DNA of 64,000 nucleotides. Origin: Mycobacterium botniense. Its GTDB lineage: Bacteria > Actinomycetota > Actinomycetes > Mycobacteriales > Mycobacteriaceae. Both the position numbers and the translations under genes were made by a program. Below the pieces are notes generated by a model, which was not told the DNA's origin, ran no database searches, and saw nothing but the letters and a program-made list of their open reading frames with translations. This document shows positions 29,630 through 39,362 of this stretch, one piece after another; position 1 is the stretch's first letter, and the number at the start of each line of letters is the position of its first letter. The stretch is from positions 744,001-808,000 of the forward strand of contig NZ_BLKW01000004.1 of the NCBI RefSeq assembly GCF_010723305.1, given 5' to 3'.

Positions 29630-31567
29630 TCAGCCGGGCACGTTTTCTGGGTGCAGCATCTCGGCGTGGCGCAGCTGTTCGGGAATCCCGAAGCCATCGA
29701 CCAGCGTCTCGGCATACGGCCGCAGTGTCCGGCACCGCTCGTTGATTCCGCGGGTGACTGCCTTGGCCCGCTCGGTGGAGAGAAACCGGTGCTCGATGTA
29801 CCAGGCCTTATCGTCCTCGATCACCGATAGCACGTACAGGTCACAAACCATGCCGAGCACCTCCCGGGCCTGATCGTCCTCACACGAGTCGATCCCGGCC
29901 ACGAACGCCTCCAGCACCACCCGGTCGGTGTGCGCCTGGGCTGCGTGTAGCACGTGATCCTGCACCGCGTTGAACGCTTCGAACGCCGACATCTCGTTGG
30001 TTCTGGCCTGCAGTCGGCGCGCGACCGACGACAGCAGGTACTCCTCGCGGTCCTCGAACATCTTGATCTGGGTACCACGGTTAAACAGGCTGCCCTCTTC
30101 TTCGCTGTCCTGGCCGGCGTCCACGATAGTTTGGATAATCGTCTCGGCTGCAGTGCGTTTGAGTACACGCTGGCTGACCGCGTTGGCAGCGAAGCGCACC
30201 CATTCGACCGGGCTCATGCTGCGGATGTCGTCGGCGTAAGCGGTCAACAGTTCCTTGGCCACCAGCTGGGTCAGCACATGGTTGTCGCCCTCGAAGGTGG
30301 TGAACACGTCAGTATCGGCGCGCAATGCGATGAGCCGGTTCTCCGCCATGTAACCCGCACCGCCGCACGCTTCCCGGGCTTCCTGGATAGCGCGGACCGC
30401 ATGCCAGGTGTTAGCAGCTTTCAACCCCGCGGCGCGGGCGTCGAGCTCGCGTTGTTCCTCGGGATCGGGGGCGTCGGAAGTCTGCAGGTCGTGAAGTTTG
30501 GCGACCAGCTCGTTCTGGGCGAACTGCAGCGCATACGATTTGGCGATCAACGGAAGCAGGCGGCGCTGATGCGCCAGGTAGTCCATGATCAGCACCTCGC
30601 CCTCGTCATCGGGCGCTTTGAACTGTCTGCGCTGCAACGCGTATCGGGTGGCGATATCCAAAGCGACCTGGGCCGCTGCGCCCGCGCTGCCGGCTACGGT
30701 GACCCGCCCGCGCACCAGCGTGCCCAGCATGGTGAAAAACCGGCGATTAGGGCTTTCGATCGGCGAGCTGTAAGTGCCGTCGGCGGCGACGTCCCCGTAG
30801 CGGTTGAGCAGGTTTTCCCGCGGTATGCGGACGCGGTCGAACACGATCCGACCGTTGTCCACGCCCGGAAGACCGCCCTTGTAAAGGTTGTCTGAGGTCG
30901 TTACCCCAGGCAGGTCGTTGCCGTCGACGTCACGGATCGGCACGAGAAAACAGTGCACGCCGTGGCTGACCGGCTCACCGTCCTCGGGGGTGATCAACTG
31001 TGCGAAAACCGCTGCAATGGTTGCGGTTTCGGCGGCTCCCCCGATGTAGTCCTTGCGCGCCGACGCAGTGGGCGAGTCGATGACGAACTCCTGGGTCGCC
31101 GGGTCGTACGTCGCGGTCGTTTCGAGCGACTGTACATCGCTGCCGTGGCCGGTCTCGGTCATCGCGAAACAACCGCGAAGCTCCAGTGTGATGATCTTTC
31201 TCAGGTATGCGTGATGGCGTTCGGTACCCAGGTTTTCAACGGCGCCACCAAATAGGCCCCACTGCACACCGGCCTTGACCATCAACGACAGGTCCGACAT
31301 CGCCAGCATCTGTATCTGGGTGATCCCCGCGCCGATGTTGCCGGTACCGCCGTGTTCCTTGCGGAACCCGTCTTCGGCGGCGCCCGCGGCCGCCATGATC
31401 TTCATCTGTTCGGACACTTTGGTGCGGGCGATAACCGTGTTCGGAGTGTAGTGCGGGCGGAAAACCTCGTCGGCCAGTTGCTCGCGCATGCGGTTTTTCA
31501 CGTCCCGCCAGCGTCCGTCCAATGTGTTGCGCAGGTGTTCGGCGGTATTCGTCGTCTTTGCCGGCAT
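29630..31567 (-). CDS. acyl-CoA oxidase/dehydrogenase-like flavoenzyme
   Basis: 645 residues from ATG (MPAKTTNTAEHL). Long ACAD fold of the acyl-CoA oxidase type: CFAMTETGHGSDVQSLETTATYDP (flavin/substrate loop), ARKDYIGGAAETATIAAVFAQL, then RVTVAGSAGAAAQVALDIATRYALQRRQF and the C-terminal CGGAGYMAENRL and FEGDNHVLTQLVAKELL. The extra C-terminal half matches peroxisomal-type acyl-CoA oxidases, which oxidise acyl-CoA to enoyl-CoA; whether electrons go to O2 cannot be told. Stand-alone gene between tRNA-Asn and a divergent lipoprotein; not found at this locus in M. tuberculosis. Confidence 0.85.
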   Translation of the reverse strand: MPAKTTNTAEHLRNTLDGRWRDVKNRMREQLADEVFRPHYTPNTVIARTKVSEQMKIMAAAGAAEDGFRKEHGGTGNIGAGITQIQMLAMSDLSLMVKAGVQWGLFGGAVENLGTERHHAYLRKIITLELRGCFAMTETGHGSDVQSLETTATYDPATQEFVIDSPTASARKDYIGGAAETATIAAVFAQLITPEDGEPVSHGVHCFLVPIRDVDGNDLPGVTTSDNLYKGGLPGVDNGRIVFDRVRIPRENLLNRYGDVAADGTYSSPIESPNRRFFTMLGTLVRGRVTVAGSAGAAAQVALDIATRYALQRRQFKAPDDEGEVLIMDYLAHQRRLLPLIAKSYALQFAQNELVAKLHDLQTSDAPDPEEQRELDARAAGLKAANTWHAVRAIQEAREACGGAGYMAENRLIALRADTDVFTTFEGDNHVLTQLVAKELLTAYADDIRSMSPVEWVRFAANAVSQRVLKRTAAETIIQTIVDAGQDSEEEGSLFNRGTQIKMFEDREEYLLSSVARRLQARTNEMSAFEAFNAVQDHVLHAAQAHTDRVVLEAFVAGIDSCEDDQAREVLGMVCDLYVLSVIEDDKAWYIEHRFLSTERAKAVTRGINERCRTLRPYAETLVDGFGIPEQLRHAEMLHPENVPG

Positions 31568-31845
31568 ACCTGACGGTAACCGCCTGCCGCCCACCGCGCA
31601 GTGGGCCGAGCACAGCCGGTGGGATTAGATGGCAGCATGTCCCCGCAGACGCCGGCAGCACATGACGTCCACCACGTCGACATCAATGTCAGCCGGGACC
31701 GGCTGCGGGCAGCTGCCGGCACCGGCGTGACCGCCCGTTGCACCGGCAAACCAGCATGGTGGTCCGCGACGCGGCAACTGCTGTTCGCTGCGCTCACGGT
31801 TGGCACTACCGGTCACATCGTTTCACGTGTCGTCACGGTGGTGTG

Positions 31846-33000
31846 ATGACGCCGATGAGCCGGTTGCTGGTGGTGTGCTGGCTGTTCGTGGCCGGGTGCG
31901 CGCCCGCGGCCACCGTCCCGCCTCAACCACAGTTGCGTTACCTCGGTCAGGTGCAGGTGCCGCACGCCACCACGGTCGACGGCACACTCGTCGGCGGTTT
32001 ATCGGGTATCAGCTACGACCCCGGCCGCCACATCTATTACGTGATCAGCGACGACCGCTCCGAACACGGCCCGGCACGCTTCTACACCGTACGATTGTCG
32101 TTACCCGACAAGAGCATTGACGCGTCCAGACCGCCTAGCGCCGCCTCCGGCCCAGCACGGCCTGACTCAGCGGGCACGGTTGAGTTCATCGGCGCGCACC
32201 CGTTGCTGGACGAGTCCGGCCACCCGTTCAGGCCCCTGTCGCTGGATAGCTCACCGCCGGTTGTCCCCCCGGATCCGGAGGGCATCGCTTATGACGCCGT
32301 CCGGCAGCGGCTGTATTGGTCGTCTGAGGGGGAGCGAATCACCGATGGCCGGGCGGTGCTGCTGGATCCGTGGATCCGGGTCGCCGCGTTGGACGGCAGC
32401 TACCTGGGGCAGTTCCGATTGCCCGCTGGGCTTGCGATGTCAGCGGCCGGCACCGGTCCGCGGCGCAACCGGGTATTGGAAGGGCTGACGCTGACACCCG
32501 ACGGCAAGTTTGTGTTCGCCGCAATGGAGCAACCTGGTTACCACGACGGCGACCCGCCCAACCGCAGTCATGGTGCGCTGACGCGGATCACCAAATTCGA
32601 CGTCGATACCCAGGCGCCGGTCGCCCAGTACGCCTATCCGCTGGAGCCGGCCGCCGCGCCCGCCGACTCCAACGGTCTGACAGACCTCGTTGCACTATCC
32701 GACACGACGTTTCTTGTGCTGGAACGTGCCGAGAGCGTCGCCCCGGCGGTCCGGATATTCCGCGCCGACGTCGGCGCCGCCACCGACGTGTTGGCGCTAC
32801 CGTCGCTGACGGGCACGGCGGTGACGCCGATGCGCAAAGCCCTCGTCGCCGACCTGTCCGCCACGGTGTCACCGCTGGACAACATCGAAGGCATCACCGT
32901 TGGCCCCGAGCTGCCCGACGGGCGCCGGTCGGTCGTGCTGGTCAGCGACGATAATTTTTCGCCCGCCCAGCTCACTCAGTTTCTGTTCCTCGCGATGTAG
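31846..33000 (+). CDS. esterase-like/phytase-like lipoprotein
   Basis: 384 residues. ATG preceded by a GGTGGTGTG stretch; an earlier in-frame start lies in noncoding DNA. A lipobox (LFVAGC, lipid Cys at 18) indicates a membrane-anchored lipoprotein. The rest is a beta-propeller-like repeat protein of the esterase-like activity of phytase family: GGLSGISYDPGRHIYYVISDD, DPEGIAYDAVRQRLYWSSEG, GLTLTPDGKFVFAAMEQ, LDNIEGITVGPELPDGRRSVVLVSDDNF. Substrate not known. Ends close to the convergent ABC gene, overlapping it by 29 bases at the 3' ends. Confidence 0.8.
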   Translation: MTPMSRLLVVCWLFVAGCAPAATVPPQPQLRYLGQVQVPHATTVDGTLVGGLSGISYDPGRHIYYVISDDRSEHGPARFYTVRLSLPDKSIDASRPPSAASGPARPDSAGTVEFIGAHPLLDESGHPFRPLSLDSSPPVVPPDPEGIAYDAVRQRLYWSSEGERITDGRAVLLDPWIRVAALDGSYLGQFRLPAGLAMSAAGTGPRRNRVLEGLTLTPDGKFVFAAMEQPGYHDGDPPNRSHGALTRITKFDVDTQAPVAQYAYPLEPAAAPADSNGLTDLVALSDTTFLVLERAESVAPAVRIFRADVGAATDVLALPSLTGTAVTPMRKALVADLSATVSPLDNIEGITVGPELPDGRRSVVLVSDDNFSPAQLTQFLFLAM

Positions 33001-35725
33001 CTGCCTGCACCCGTCGTTGCGCGGCGATTCCGGGCGCGTGTAGCCGCCACATCAGGAAGCCGATGCCGGCTGCCCCCAACAACAGCAACACGGCCATGTC
33101 GAACAGCCACCAACCCGAATAGTGCGTCCACAATTCATCATGCCGGGCCAGCAAGTCGGCCCTGCGCAGATCCACCGCCGACGCCATGGCCGCAAACCCC
33201 CACTGGGCCGGGACCAGCCAAGAGATCTGGTCGAACCCCAGCGTGCCCACGAGCGGCACCAACCCGCCCGCAAACACCAACGATGCCAACACCACGAGCA
33301 CCACCATGGGCAGGACCTGCTGCATGGATTGAGCCAGCGCCGAGAGCACTAGCCCCACGATCCCCGACACGATCGCCGTCGCCGCCACCGCCAGGTAAAG
33401 CTCGACGATCGGACTGCCCAGCAATACGGCACCGTGCACCGGCGCGCCTTTGCACAGGATCACGATCGCGGTCACGATGGCACTCTCAGCGGCCGCGGCC
33501 GCGCTGACCACGATGACCTTGCCGGTGAGATAAGCCGACGCCGACAGTGCAGCGGTTGCCTCCCGCCGGTAGACCCAGCGTTCGGTGCGCACGTCGCGGA
33601 TGGTCAGCGCGATACCGATTATCACCGCGGCGATATTGAGCAGCACCAAAATCTCAACGGCTTCATGAGGATTAGCACCGTAGGGGTCGGCACGGCCCAG
33701 CCCGGCGTGGCCCGGTATCGCCAGCACCAGCGTCCCGAGGGCGACCGGCAGGATCCCCAGGAACAGCAGATAGCCCGGCGCCGCCAGGATCAGGTGAATC
33801 TGGCGGCGAGCCACCAGCGCGGTTTGCCGCCACCAGCCCAGATCGGCGAGCCGGGATGGCAGCGGCTCGGCGGCGGCAGCCCGGGACGGCGGCTCGGGCG
33901 CCTGCGCACGGGTCAGGACCGCATCGTTGGTGCCGTTCGGGCCGGTACGCAGGCGGGATAGCGTCTCCGGCCAGTCGGTGGTACCCGTCGCCTTGGCGAG
34001 CCCGGCGGGCGGCCCGACGAAGGCGGGTGTACCCGCGGAGGTGAGCACCAGCACCTGATCGCACATCTCCAGCTGAACTGGCGCCGTCGTCGCCACCACC
34101 ACGACGAGGCCCTGGTCGGCGAGCCGCCGCAGCAGCACCATCATCTCGCGTCCGAGCGCCCGATCCAGCTCTGCGATCGGTTCATCGAGGACAAGCAGCG
34201 ACGGCCGGGTGAGCAGCTCGACAGCCAGGGATGCGCGTTGCCGGCATTCGGCGGAAAGCTGGTCGACACGGGTGGCGCGGTACGGATCCAACTCCAGTTG
34301 AGCGAGAACCCAATCCACTGCGCGACGGCGTTGCTCGGCAGAAGCGCCAGCAGGCAGCCGCACTGCGGCGGCATAGTCTAACGCTTGTTCGACAGTGAGC
34401 TGGCGATGCACGAGATCCGCATGGGGCACCATCCCGACGCGTGAGCGCGCAGCTTGCACGCTATGTCCGTCGACGGTGACCTCACCCGAGGTGGGCTGCT
34501 CGACACCGGCAAGGAGGTTCACCAACGCAGTGTTGTGTGTGCTCGACGGGCCGACCACCGCGGTCAGTGTGCCCGGCTGGGCGCTCAGCGACACATCGGC
34601 GAGTAGTTGGCGCCCGTCGACGGTGAGCCCCAGCCGATACGCCCGCACACCCTGTGACGTCGGCGTGGCGGGATCAGGGGACGGCGCTGATGCGGCAGCT
34701 GTTTCAGACCGGGCGCCGGGCTCGGGCTTCTCGACTTGTTGTGCGATGCCTGAGTCTGCTGCCGGCGCAGCCGATTCGGGCGCCGGCTCCGGTGCAGCGG
34801 TGTCGGCGGGTGGCGCGGCCGGCGGGGCCGTGCCCGCCTGCGGGGCAACATCGATGACCGGCAAGGGGTCTGTCGTGGGTGTCTGGTCCGGCTGGCCGGC
34901 TGGGTGACGCGATAACAGGTGGTGTAGTGCGCCGGCCATTCTGCCGACACGACCTGGACTTTTTCGCTGGGCAGCGGGTGTCTGGCGCGGCGCCGAGGCC
35001 GCCGGGAGCGGCGGCGGGTTGGCCGCCGGCGGCGCGGAGGGCGGAAGCGGCGCTGCCCGCGGAGGCGGCGGCTGCGCCGGCTGGGGTGACACCGGCGCCG
35101 GTGACAGCGCAGCCGGCGGGGGCATCGGCTTAGTGATCGGCTCGTCCAACCGTGTGGGTTGTGGGGGTGCCGCAGGGTGCGGGGCGGGTCGCTGCGCCGG
35201 TTCGGCCGGCGGTGAGACCGCTGCCGGGCTTGTCGGCTGGGCGAAGCGGGCGGGCAGGGTGAATCGAACCGGCGGGATGGGCGGTCTGTCGGCGCGTGGC
35301 GCCGGCCGGGCCGACGGGATGGGATGCGCCGCAGTGGGGAGGGGGGAGACCGGCATGGTTGGCCGCTGCGGCGGGGCGACGGGCCTGGCTGGTGCCTCGG
35401 GTGTCGCGCTGAGCCGGAACAGCAGCTGTGGCCCGTCTTGCGGATCACTGAGGGCGATGACCTGGCCATCGTGGATGTTGACCATCGACATCCGCACGCC
35501 ATCGAGGTAGATGCCGTTGCGGCTCCGGTCGATAGCGACCCAGTGGGTACCGGTGAACCGCAGCACGAGATGGATGCGCGACGTCCATTCGCTGTTGTCC
35601 AGCTCGTCCAGGCGGATATCGCACCGGCTGTCGCGGCCGACGATGACGTCGCGGCCGGGGGGAAAGACGTACCTCGCGGCGCCAACCCACACGGTCAACG
35701 TCGAGGCAGACGCCTCGGTCCGCAT
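32972..35725 (-). CDS. FHA-domain ABC exporter with degenerate ATPase (Rv1747-like)
   Basis: 917 residues. One FHA domain (about 20-90; GRDSRCDI, SRIH at 49-52, NGIYLDG), then a Pro/Ala linker (about 105-355), an ABC ATPase domain (about 360-600) and six membrane segments (about 650-905). Architecture follows M. tuberculosis Rv1747, a Ser/Thr-kinase-regulated exporter, but that protein has two FHA domains. Here the second is replaced by proline-rich sequence. The ATPase also looks crippled: Walker A is GPSSTHNT (392-399) with no lysine, and the signature is LSAECRQR. Walker B LLVLDEP is intact. A second functional copy would be expected elsewhere. Confidence 0.88.
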   Translation of the reverse strand: MRTEASASTLTVWVGAARYVFPPGRDVIVGRDSRCDIRLDELDNSEWTSRIHLVLRFTGTHWVAIDRSRNGIYLDGVRMSMVNIHDGQVIALSDPQDGPQLLFRLSATPEAPARPVAPPQRPTMPVSPLPTAAHPIPSARPAPRADRPPIPPVRFTLPARFAQPTSPAAVSPPAEPAQRPAPHPAAPPQPTRLDEPITKPMPPPAALSPAPVSPQPAQPPPPRAAPLPPSAPPAANPPPLPAASAPRQTPAAQRKSPGRVGRMAGALHHLLSRHPAGQPDQTPTTDPLPVIDVAPQAGTAPPAAPPADTAAPEPAPESAAPAADSGIAQQVEKPEPGARSETAAASAPSPDPATPTSQGVRAYRLGLTVDGRQLLADVSLSAQPGTLTAVVGPSSTHNTALVNLLAGVEQPTSGEVTVDGHSVQAARSRVGMVPHADLVHRQLTVEQALDYAAAVRLPAGASAEQRRRAVDWVLAQLELDPYRATRVDQLSAECRQRASLAVELLTRPSLLVLDEPIAELDRALGREMMVLLRRLADQGLVVVVATTAPVQLEMCDQVLVLTSAGTPAFVGPPAGLAKATGTTDWPETLSRLRTGPNGTNDAVLTRAQAPEPPSRAAAAEPLPSRLADLGWWRQTALVARRQIHLILAAPGYLLFLGILPVALGTLVLAIPGHAGLGRADPYGANPHEAVEILVLLNIAAVIIGIALTIRDVRTERWVYRREATAALSASAYLTGKVIVVSAAAAAESAIVTAIVILCKGAPVHGAVLLGSPIVELYLAVAATAIVSGIVGLVLSALAQSMQQVLPMVVLVVLASLVFAGGLVPLVGTLGFDQISWLVPAQWGFAAMASAVDLRRADLLARHDELWTHYSGWWLFDMAVLLLLGAAGIGFLMWRLHAPGIAAQRRVQAATSRGTETE

Positions 35726-35815
35726 TGCACCGTCACCTTTCGTTACCCGCTCTGTTGGGCCGATCGATGGTTGTCTACCCGCCCTACACCCGAGTATGCG
35801 CTGACAACGTGGCTT

Positions 35816-36328
35816 TCATCGAGTGCTGGGGTGCGGTGAGGCGGGTGCGGCATCCTCGACAAGACGGCGCAACACGCTGACGGCGTCCGCCAGAATTTGG
35901 CGCTCCCGCGGCGTCAGACAGGCCAGTTGCGGATCGATGGCGGCAGCCCGGTCGGCGCGGACGCGATCGAGTGTGCGCACCCCCTCGGGAGTAATGCGAA
36001 TCCGGACCGCCCGGGCATCACCGGGATCGACGGTCCGGGTGACCAGGCCAGCGTCTTCGAGTCGGCGCACCTGCGTGGTCATGGTGGGCTGGGAGCAGTG
36101 ATCGATAGCGGCCAGGTCGCAAATGCGCGCTTCGCCATGGGCTTCGATAGTCGACAACAGCCGGGCCTGTGCGACCGGCAGCGGCAGCTGGATGCGCTGG
36201 GTGGCCAGCCGGTTAAGCCGCGCCACCACCGCCAGCAGCTCCGCACCCAGGCCTGAACCGGACCCGCCGCTTGCCCCGTAGTCGGCGGCGGGCTTTACGG
36301 GGGCAGAAGATATCACAATACCCATCAT
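35816..36328 (-). CDS. MarR-family regulator (Rv2327-like)
   Basis: 170 residues, first of two tandem ATG codons; the second would be one residue shorter. Winged helix: [67 protein letters not shown], the MarR core with the DxRxxR wing. Divergent from the ECF transporter operon with a palindrome between the two. Regulator-to-transporter synteny is the same as Rv2327/Rv2326c. Ligand unknown. Confidence 0.87.
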   Translation of the reverse strand: MMGIVISSAPVKPAADYGASGGSGSGLGAELLAVVARLNRLATQRIQLPLPVAQARLLSTIEAHGEARICDLAAIDHCSQPTMTTQVRRLEDAGLVTRTVDPGDARAVRIRITPEGVRTLDRVRADRAAAIDPQLACLTPRERQILADAVSVLRRLVEDAAPASPHPSTR

Positions 36329-36330
36329 TG

Positions 36331-36345
36331 CATAGCTTTGCTATG
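36331..36345. promoter_or_regulatory. candidate MarR operator
   Basis: Perfect inverted repeat CATAGC-TTT-GCTATG, abutting the MarR start codons and lying upstream of the divergent ECF gene. It is the only clear palindrome in that interval and is A/T-richer than its surroundings. Binding is inferred. Confidence 0.45.
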
Positions 36346-36397
36346 TAGAACAGTGAACCACGATCATCCTCCCAGCGGTGGGTGTGTGCGGGCGAAG

Positions 36398-38461
36398 ATG
36401 GCCTCGGCGACTGGCAGAATCGGTGGAGTGACCGCCGCGGCAGCTTCGTCCTCCCGACCGGGAGGAGCGCTGCGGCCGGGCGAGCTGGCCCAGGCATCGG
36501 TGATGGCGGCACTGTGCGCCGCGACCGCAATTGTTTCGGTGGTCTTGCCCTTCGCGGGCGGACTGGCGTTGCTGGGCACGGTACCGATGGGGTTACTGGC
36601 TTACCGCTACCGGTTGCGGGTGCTGCTCGCGGCGACGGTCGCCGCAGGGGTGATCGCGTTTCTGATCGCCGGCGTGGGTGGCTTCATGACGGTTGTCAAC
36701 AGCGTGTACATCGGCGGGCTAACCGGAATCATTAAACGCCGGCGCCGCGGGACGCTCAGCGTGGTCGCCATATCCTTCGGTGCCGGCGCGGTTTTCGGGG
36801 CCGTGGGGGTCGTCGCACTTGCTTTGCTGGCGCGGCTGCGGAAGTTGATCTTCGATGCCGTCACCGCCAACGTGGACGGAACCGTTGCCGTTTTGACCCG
36901 GATTCGGATGGTGACGGCGGCACACGACCTCAAGCGGTGCTTTGCGGCTGCGCTGCATTACTGGCCGTGGCTTTTCCTGGGATATTCCATCGTGTCGATC
37001 ATGGTGGTGTCGTTGATCGGCTGGTGGGCGCTGTCACGGGTGCTGGAGCGGATGCGCGGCGTGCCTAATGTGCACAAACTGGATGCTCCCGCCGAAAGCG
37101 GGCCCATCGCTCCGGTTCCGGTGCGGCTGGACCGGGTGTCTTTCCGTTACCCGCGCACCGACCATGATGCGCTGCACGCCATCAGCTTGGACGTCAACGT
37201 CGGCGAACATATCGCGATCACCGGCGCCAACGGGTCGGGGAAGACCACCCTGATGCTGATCTTGGCCGGCCGCCAGCCGACATCGGGTCGCGTCGAGCGG
37301 CCCGGTGCGGTGGGCCTGGGTCAGCTCGGCGGCACCGCGGTCGTGATGCAGCATCCCGAAAGCCAAGTGTTGGGCACCCGCGTCGCCGACGACGTCGTCT
37401 GGGGACTGCCGCCGGGTAAGGCCACCGACGTCAACCGCTTGCTCGCCGAAGTCGGGCTGGATGGTCTCGCCGAACGCGACACCGGAAGTTTGTCCGGGGG
37501 TGAGCTGCAGCGGCTGGCGGTGGCCGCGGCACTGGCGCGCGAGCCGGCGCTGCTGATCGCCGACGAGGTCACCAGCATGGTCGACCAGCAGGGCCGCGAC
37601 GCGCTGCTGAGCATCCTGTCCGGTTTGAAAAAGCGGCACCGAACGGCGCTGGTTCACATCACGCACTACAACACCGAGGCCGCGTCCGCGGATCGCACGA
37701 TCAACCTCAGCGACACACCGGACAACACCGAGATGGTTGACAATGTGCCTGCGCCGGCGGCGACCCCCCCAGTCGATCATCGGTGGCAGGCGCCGGTGCT
37801 GGAGCTCGTTGGCGTCGGCCATGAATACGGCAGCGGTACACCGTGGGCGAAAACTGCGCTGCGCGACATCAATTTCGTGGTCCACCAGGGAGACGGTGTC
37901 CTGATCCACGGCGGCAACGGCTCGGGCAAGTCCACCCTGGCCTGGATCATGGCCGGGCTGACGATACCCACCAGCGGAAGCTGTCTGCTTGACGGGCGCC
38001 CGACCTATGAACAAGTCGGTGCGGTCGCACTGGCCTTTCAGGCGGCGCGGCTGCAATTGATGCGCAGTCGTGTCGACCTGGACGTGGCCTCTGCCGCGGG
38101 CTTTCCACCTGACGATCACGCTCGCGTGGAGTCGGCGCTGGCCGTTGTGGGACTGGATGCCGCGCTGGCGAAACGCCCGATCGACCAACTGAGCGGTGGT
38201 CAGATGCGTCGGGTGGTGCTTGCCGGACTGCTGGCCCGTGCACCCCGCGCGCTGATCCTCGACGAGCCGCTGGCCGGCCTGGATGCCGGCACCGCACGGG
38301 GTTTGTTGCGGCTGCTGGAGAGTCTGCGCCGCGACCGGGGTCTGACGCTGGTGGTTATTTCCCACGACTTCGGTGGGCTAGAAGAGCTGTGCCCGCGTGT
38401 CCTGCACCTGAGCGACGGGATGCTGGAGCCGGCGTCGACCGCCGCCGGAGGTGTGTCGTGA
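36398..38461 (+). CDS. ECF transporter: fused S-component and two ATPase domains (Rv2326c-like)
   Basis: 687 residues from ATG; a GTG at 36428 is equally possible and fits the M. tuberculosis length better. An N-terminal membrane domain (about 30-225, five to six helices) acts as the substrate-binding S-component. It is fused to two ABC domains: first Walker [10 protein letters not shown] with LSGGELQR, second GGNGSGKST with LSGGQMRR and [11 protein letters not shown]. The following gene supplies EcfT, overlapping by GTGA. It is an energy-coupling-factor importer for a vitamin or metal; substrate not determined. Divergent MarR regulator upstream. Confidence 0.9.
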   Translation: MASATGRIGGVTAAAASSSRPGGALRPGELAQASVMAALCAATAIVSVVLPFAGGLALLGTVPMGLLAYRYRLRVLLAATVAAGVIAFLIAGVGGFMTVVNSVYIGGLTGIIKRRRRGTLSVVAISFGAGAVFGAVGVVALALLARLRKLIFDAVTANVDGTVAVLTRIRMVTAAHDLKRCFAAALHYWPWLFLGYSIVSIMVVSLIGWWALSRVLERMRGVPNVHKLDAPAESGPIAPVPVRLDRVSFRYPRTDHDALHAISLDVNVGEHIAITGANGSGKTTLMLILAGRQPTSGRVERPGAVGLGQLGGTAVVMQHPESQVLGTRVADDVVWGLPPGKATDVNRLLAEVGLDGLAERDTGSLSGGELQRLAVAAALAREPALLIADEVTSMVDQQGRDALLSILSGLKKRHRTALVHITHYNTEAASADRTINLSDTPDNTEMVDNVPAPAATPPVDHRWQAPVLELVGVGHEYGSGTPWAKTALRDINFVVHQGDGVLIHGGNGSGKSTLAWIMAGLTIPTSGSCLLDGRPTYEQVGAVALAFQAARLQLMRSRVDLDVASAAGFPPDDHARVESALAVVGLDAALAKRPIDQLSGGQMRRVVLAGLLARAPRALILDEPLAGLDAGTARGLLRLLESLRRDRGLTLVVISHDFGGLEELCPRVLHLSDGMLEPASTAAGGVS

Positions 38462-39300
38462 CCGCGACGGTACCGACCGACCCCGGGAGCCGCCGGCCCT
38501 CGCGGCCGGTGGTGTTGCTGCGCCCGGTGCCCGGCCGCTCACCCGTCCACGAGCTGTGGGCCGGTACCAAATTGATCGTTGTTGCCAGTATCTCGGTGCT
38601 GCTGACGTTTTACCCAGGGTGGGTCTCGATCGGCCTGGTGGCCGCCTTTGTGCTGGCTGCGGGCCGGGTTGCGCGCATTCCGCGCGGCGCACTACCGTCG
38701 GTGCCGCGCTGGCTGTGGATCCTGCTGGCCCTGGGCGGCCTCACTGCGGCGCTGGCCGGCGGGAATCCGGTGATCCGGGTGGACACCGTCTCGCTCGGGT
38801 TGGGCGGCCTGCTGCACTTTTTACGCATCACCGCGCTGTCAATCGTGCTGCTCGCCCTGGGCGCGATGGTTTCTTGGACCACCAACGTCGCCGAAATCGC
38901 GCCTGCTGTGGCCACATTGGGTCGGCCATTGCGGTGGCTGGGGATCCCGGTGGACGAATGGGCTGTGGCTCTAGCGTTGGCGCTGCGTGCTTTTCCGATG
39001 TTGGTCGACGAATTCCGGGTACTCTATGCTGCTCGCCGGCTACGGCCGAGGGAAATACCGCGGACTCGGCGGGCCCGCCGGAGGCGCCGCGCGTTGGAAT
39101 TGATCGACCTGCTTGCAACAGCCGTCACGGTGACGCTGCGACGTGCTGACGAGATGGGCGACGCGATCACGGCGCGCGGGGGTATCGGTCAGATATCGGC
39201 TGTCCCGTCCCGCCCGAAACTGCCGGACTGGCTGGCGCTTTCGATCACGGCGACAATATGCGGGGCCGCCCTGGCAGCCGAGTTGGCGCTGGGTGGCTGA
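38458..39300 (+). CDS. ECF transporter transmembrane component EcfT (CbiQ-like)
   Basis: 280 residues from the GTG overlapping the previous stop. CbiQ/EcfT family: about five membrane helices and two cytosolic Ala-Arg-Gly-type coupling motifs (ARRLRPRE and TARGGIG) that contact the ATPases. It couples the fused S/ATPase protein upstream. Same pair as Rv2326c-Rv2325c. Confidence 0.9.
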   Translation: MTATVPTDPGSRRPSRPVVLLRPVPGRSPVHELWAGTKLIVVASISVLLTFYPGWVSIGLVAAFVLAAGRVARIPRGALPSVPRWLWILLALGGLTAALAGGNPVIRVDTVSLGLGGLLHFLRITALSIVLLALGAMVSWTTNVAEIAPAVATLGRPLRWLGIPVDEWAVALALALRAFPMLVDEFRVLYAARRLRPREIPRTRRARRRRRALELIDLLATAVTVTLRRADEMGDAITARGGIGQISAVPSRPKLPDWLALSITATICGAALAAELALGG

Positions 39301-39362
39301 TCACGGGGCGAGCGGGTATCAAGGGGTTGAGCAAAATCGTGGAGTGTTCCGCCTGGTGTCGA

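Noticed and set aside
34585..35685. 366-codon frame in another register of the FHA-ABC gene
   Set aside because: Arises from the proline-rich low-complexity linker; Ser/Arg/Pro-rich without structure.
37034..38365. 443-codon minus frame in the ECF ATPase gene
   Set aside because: Antisense shadow; no start site and no family features.
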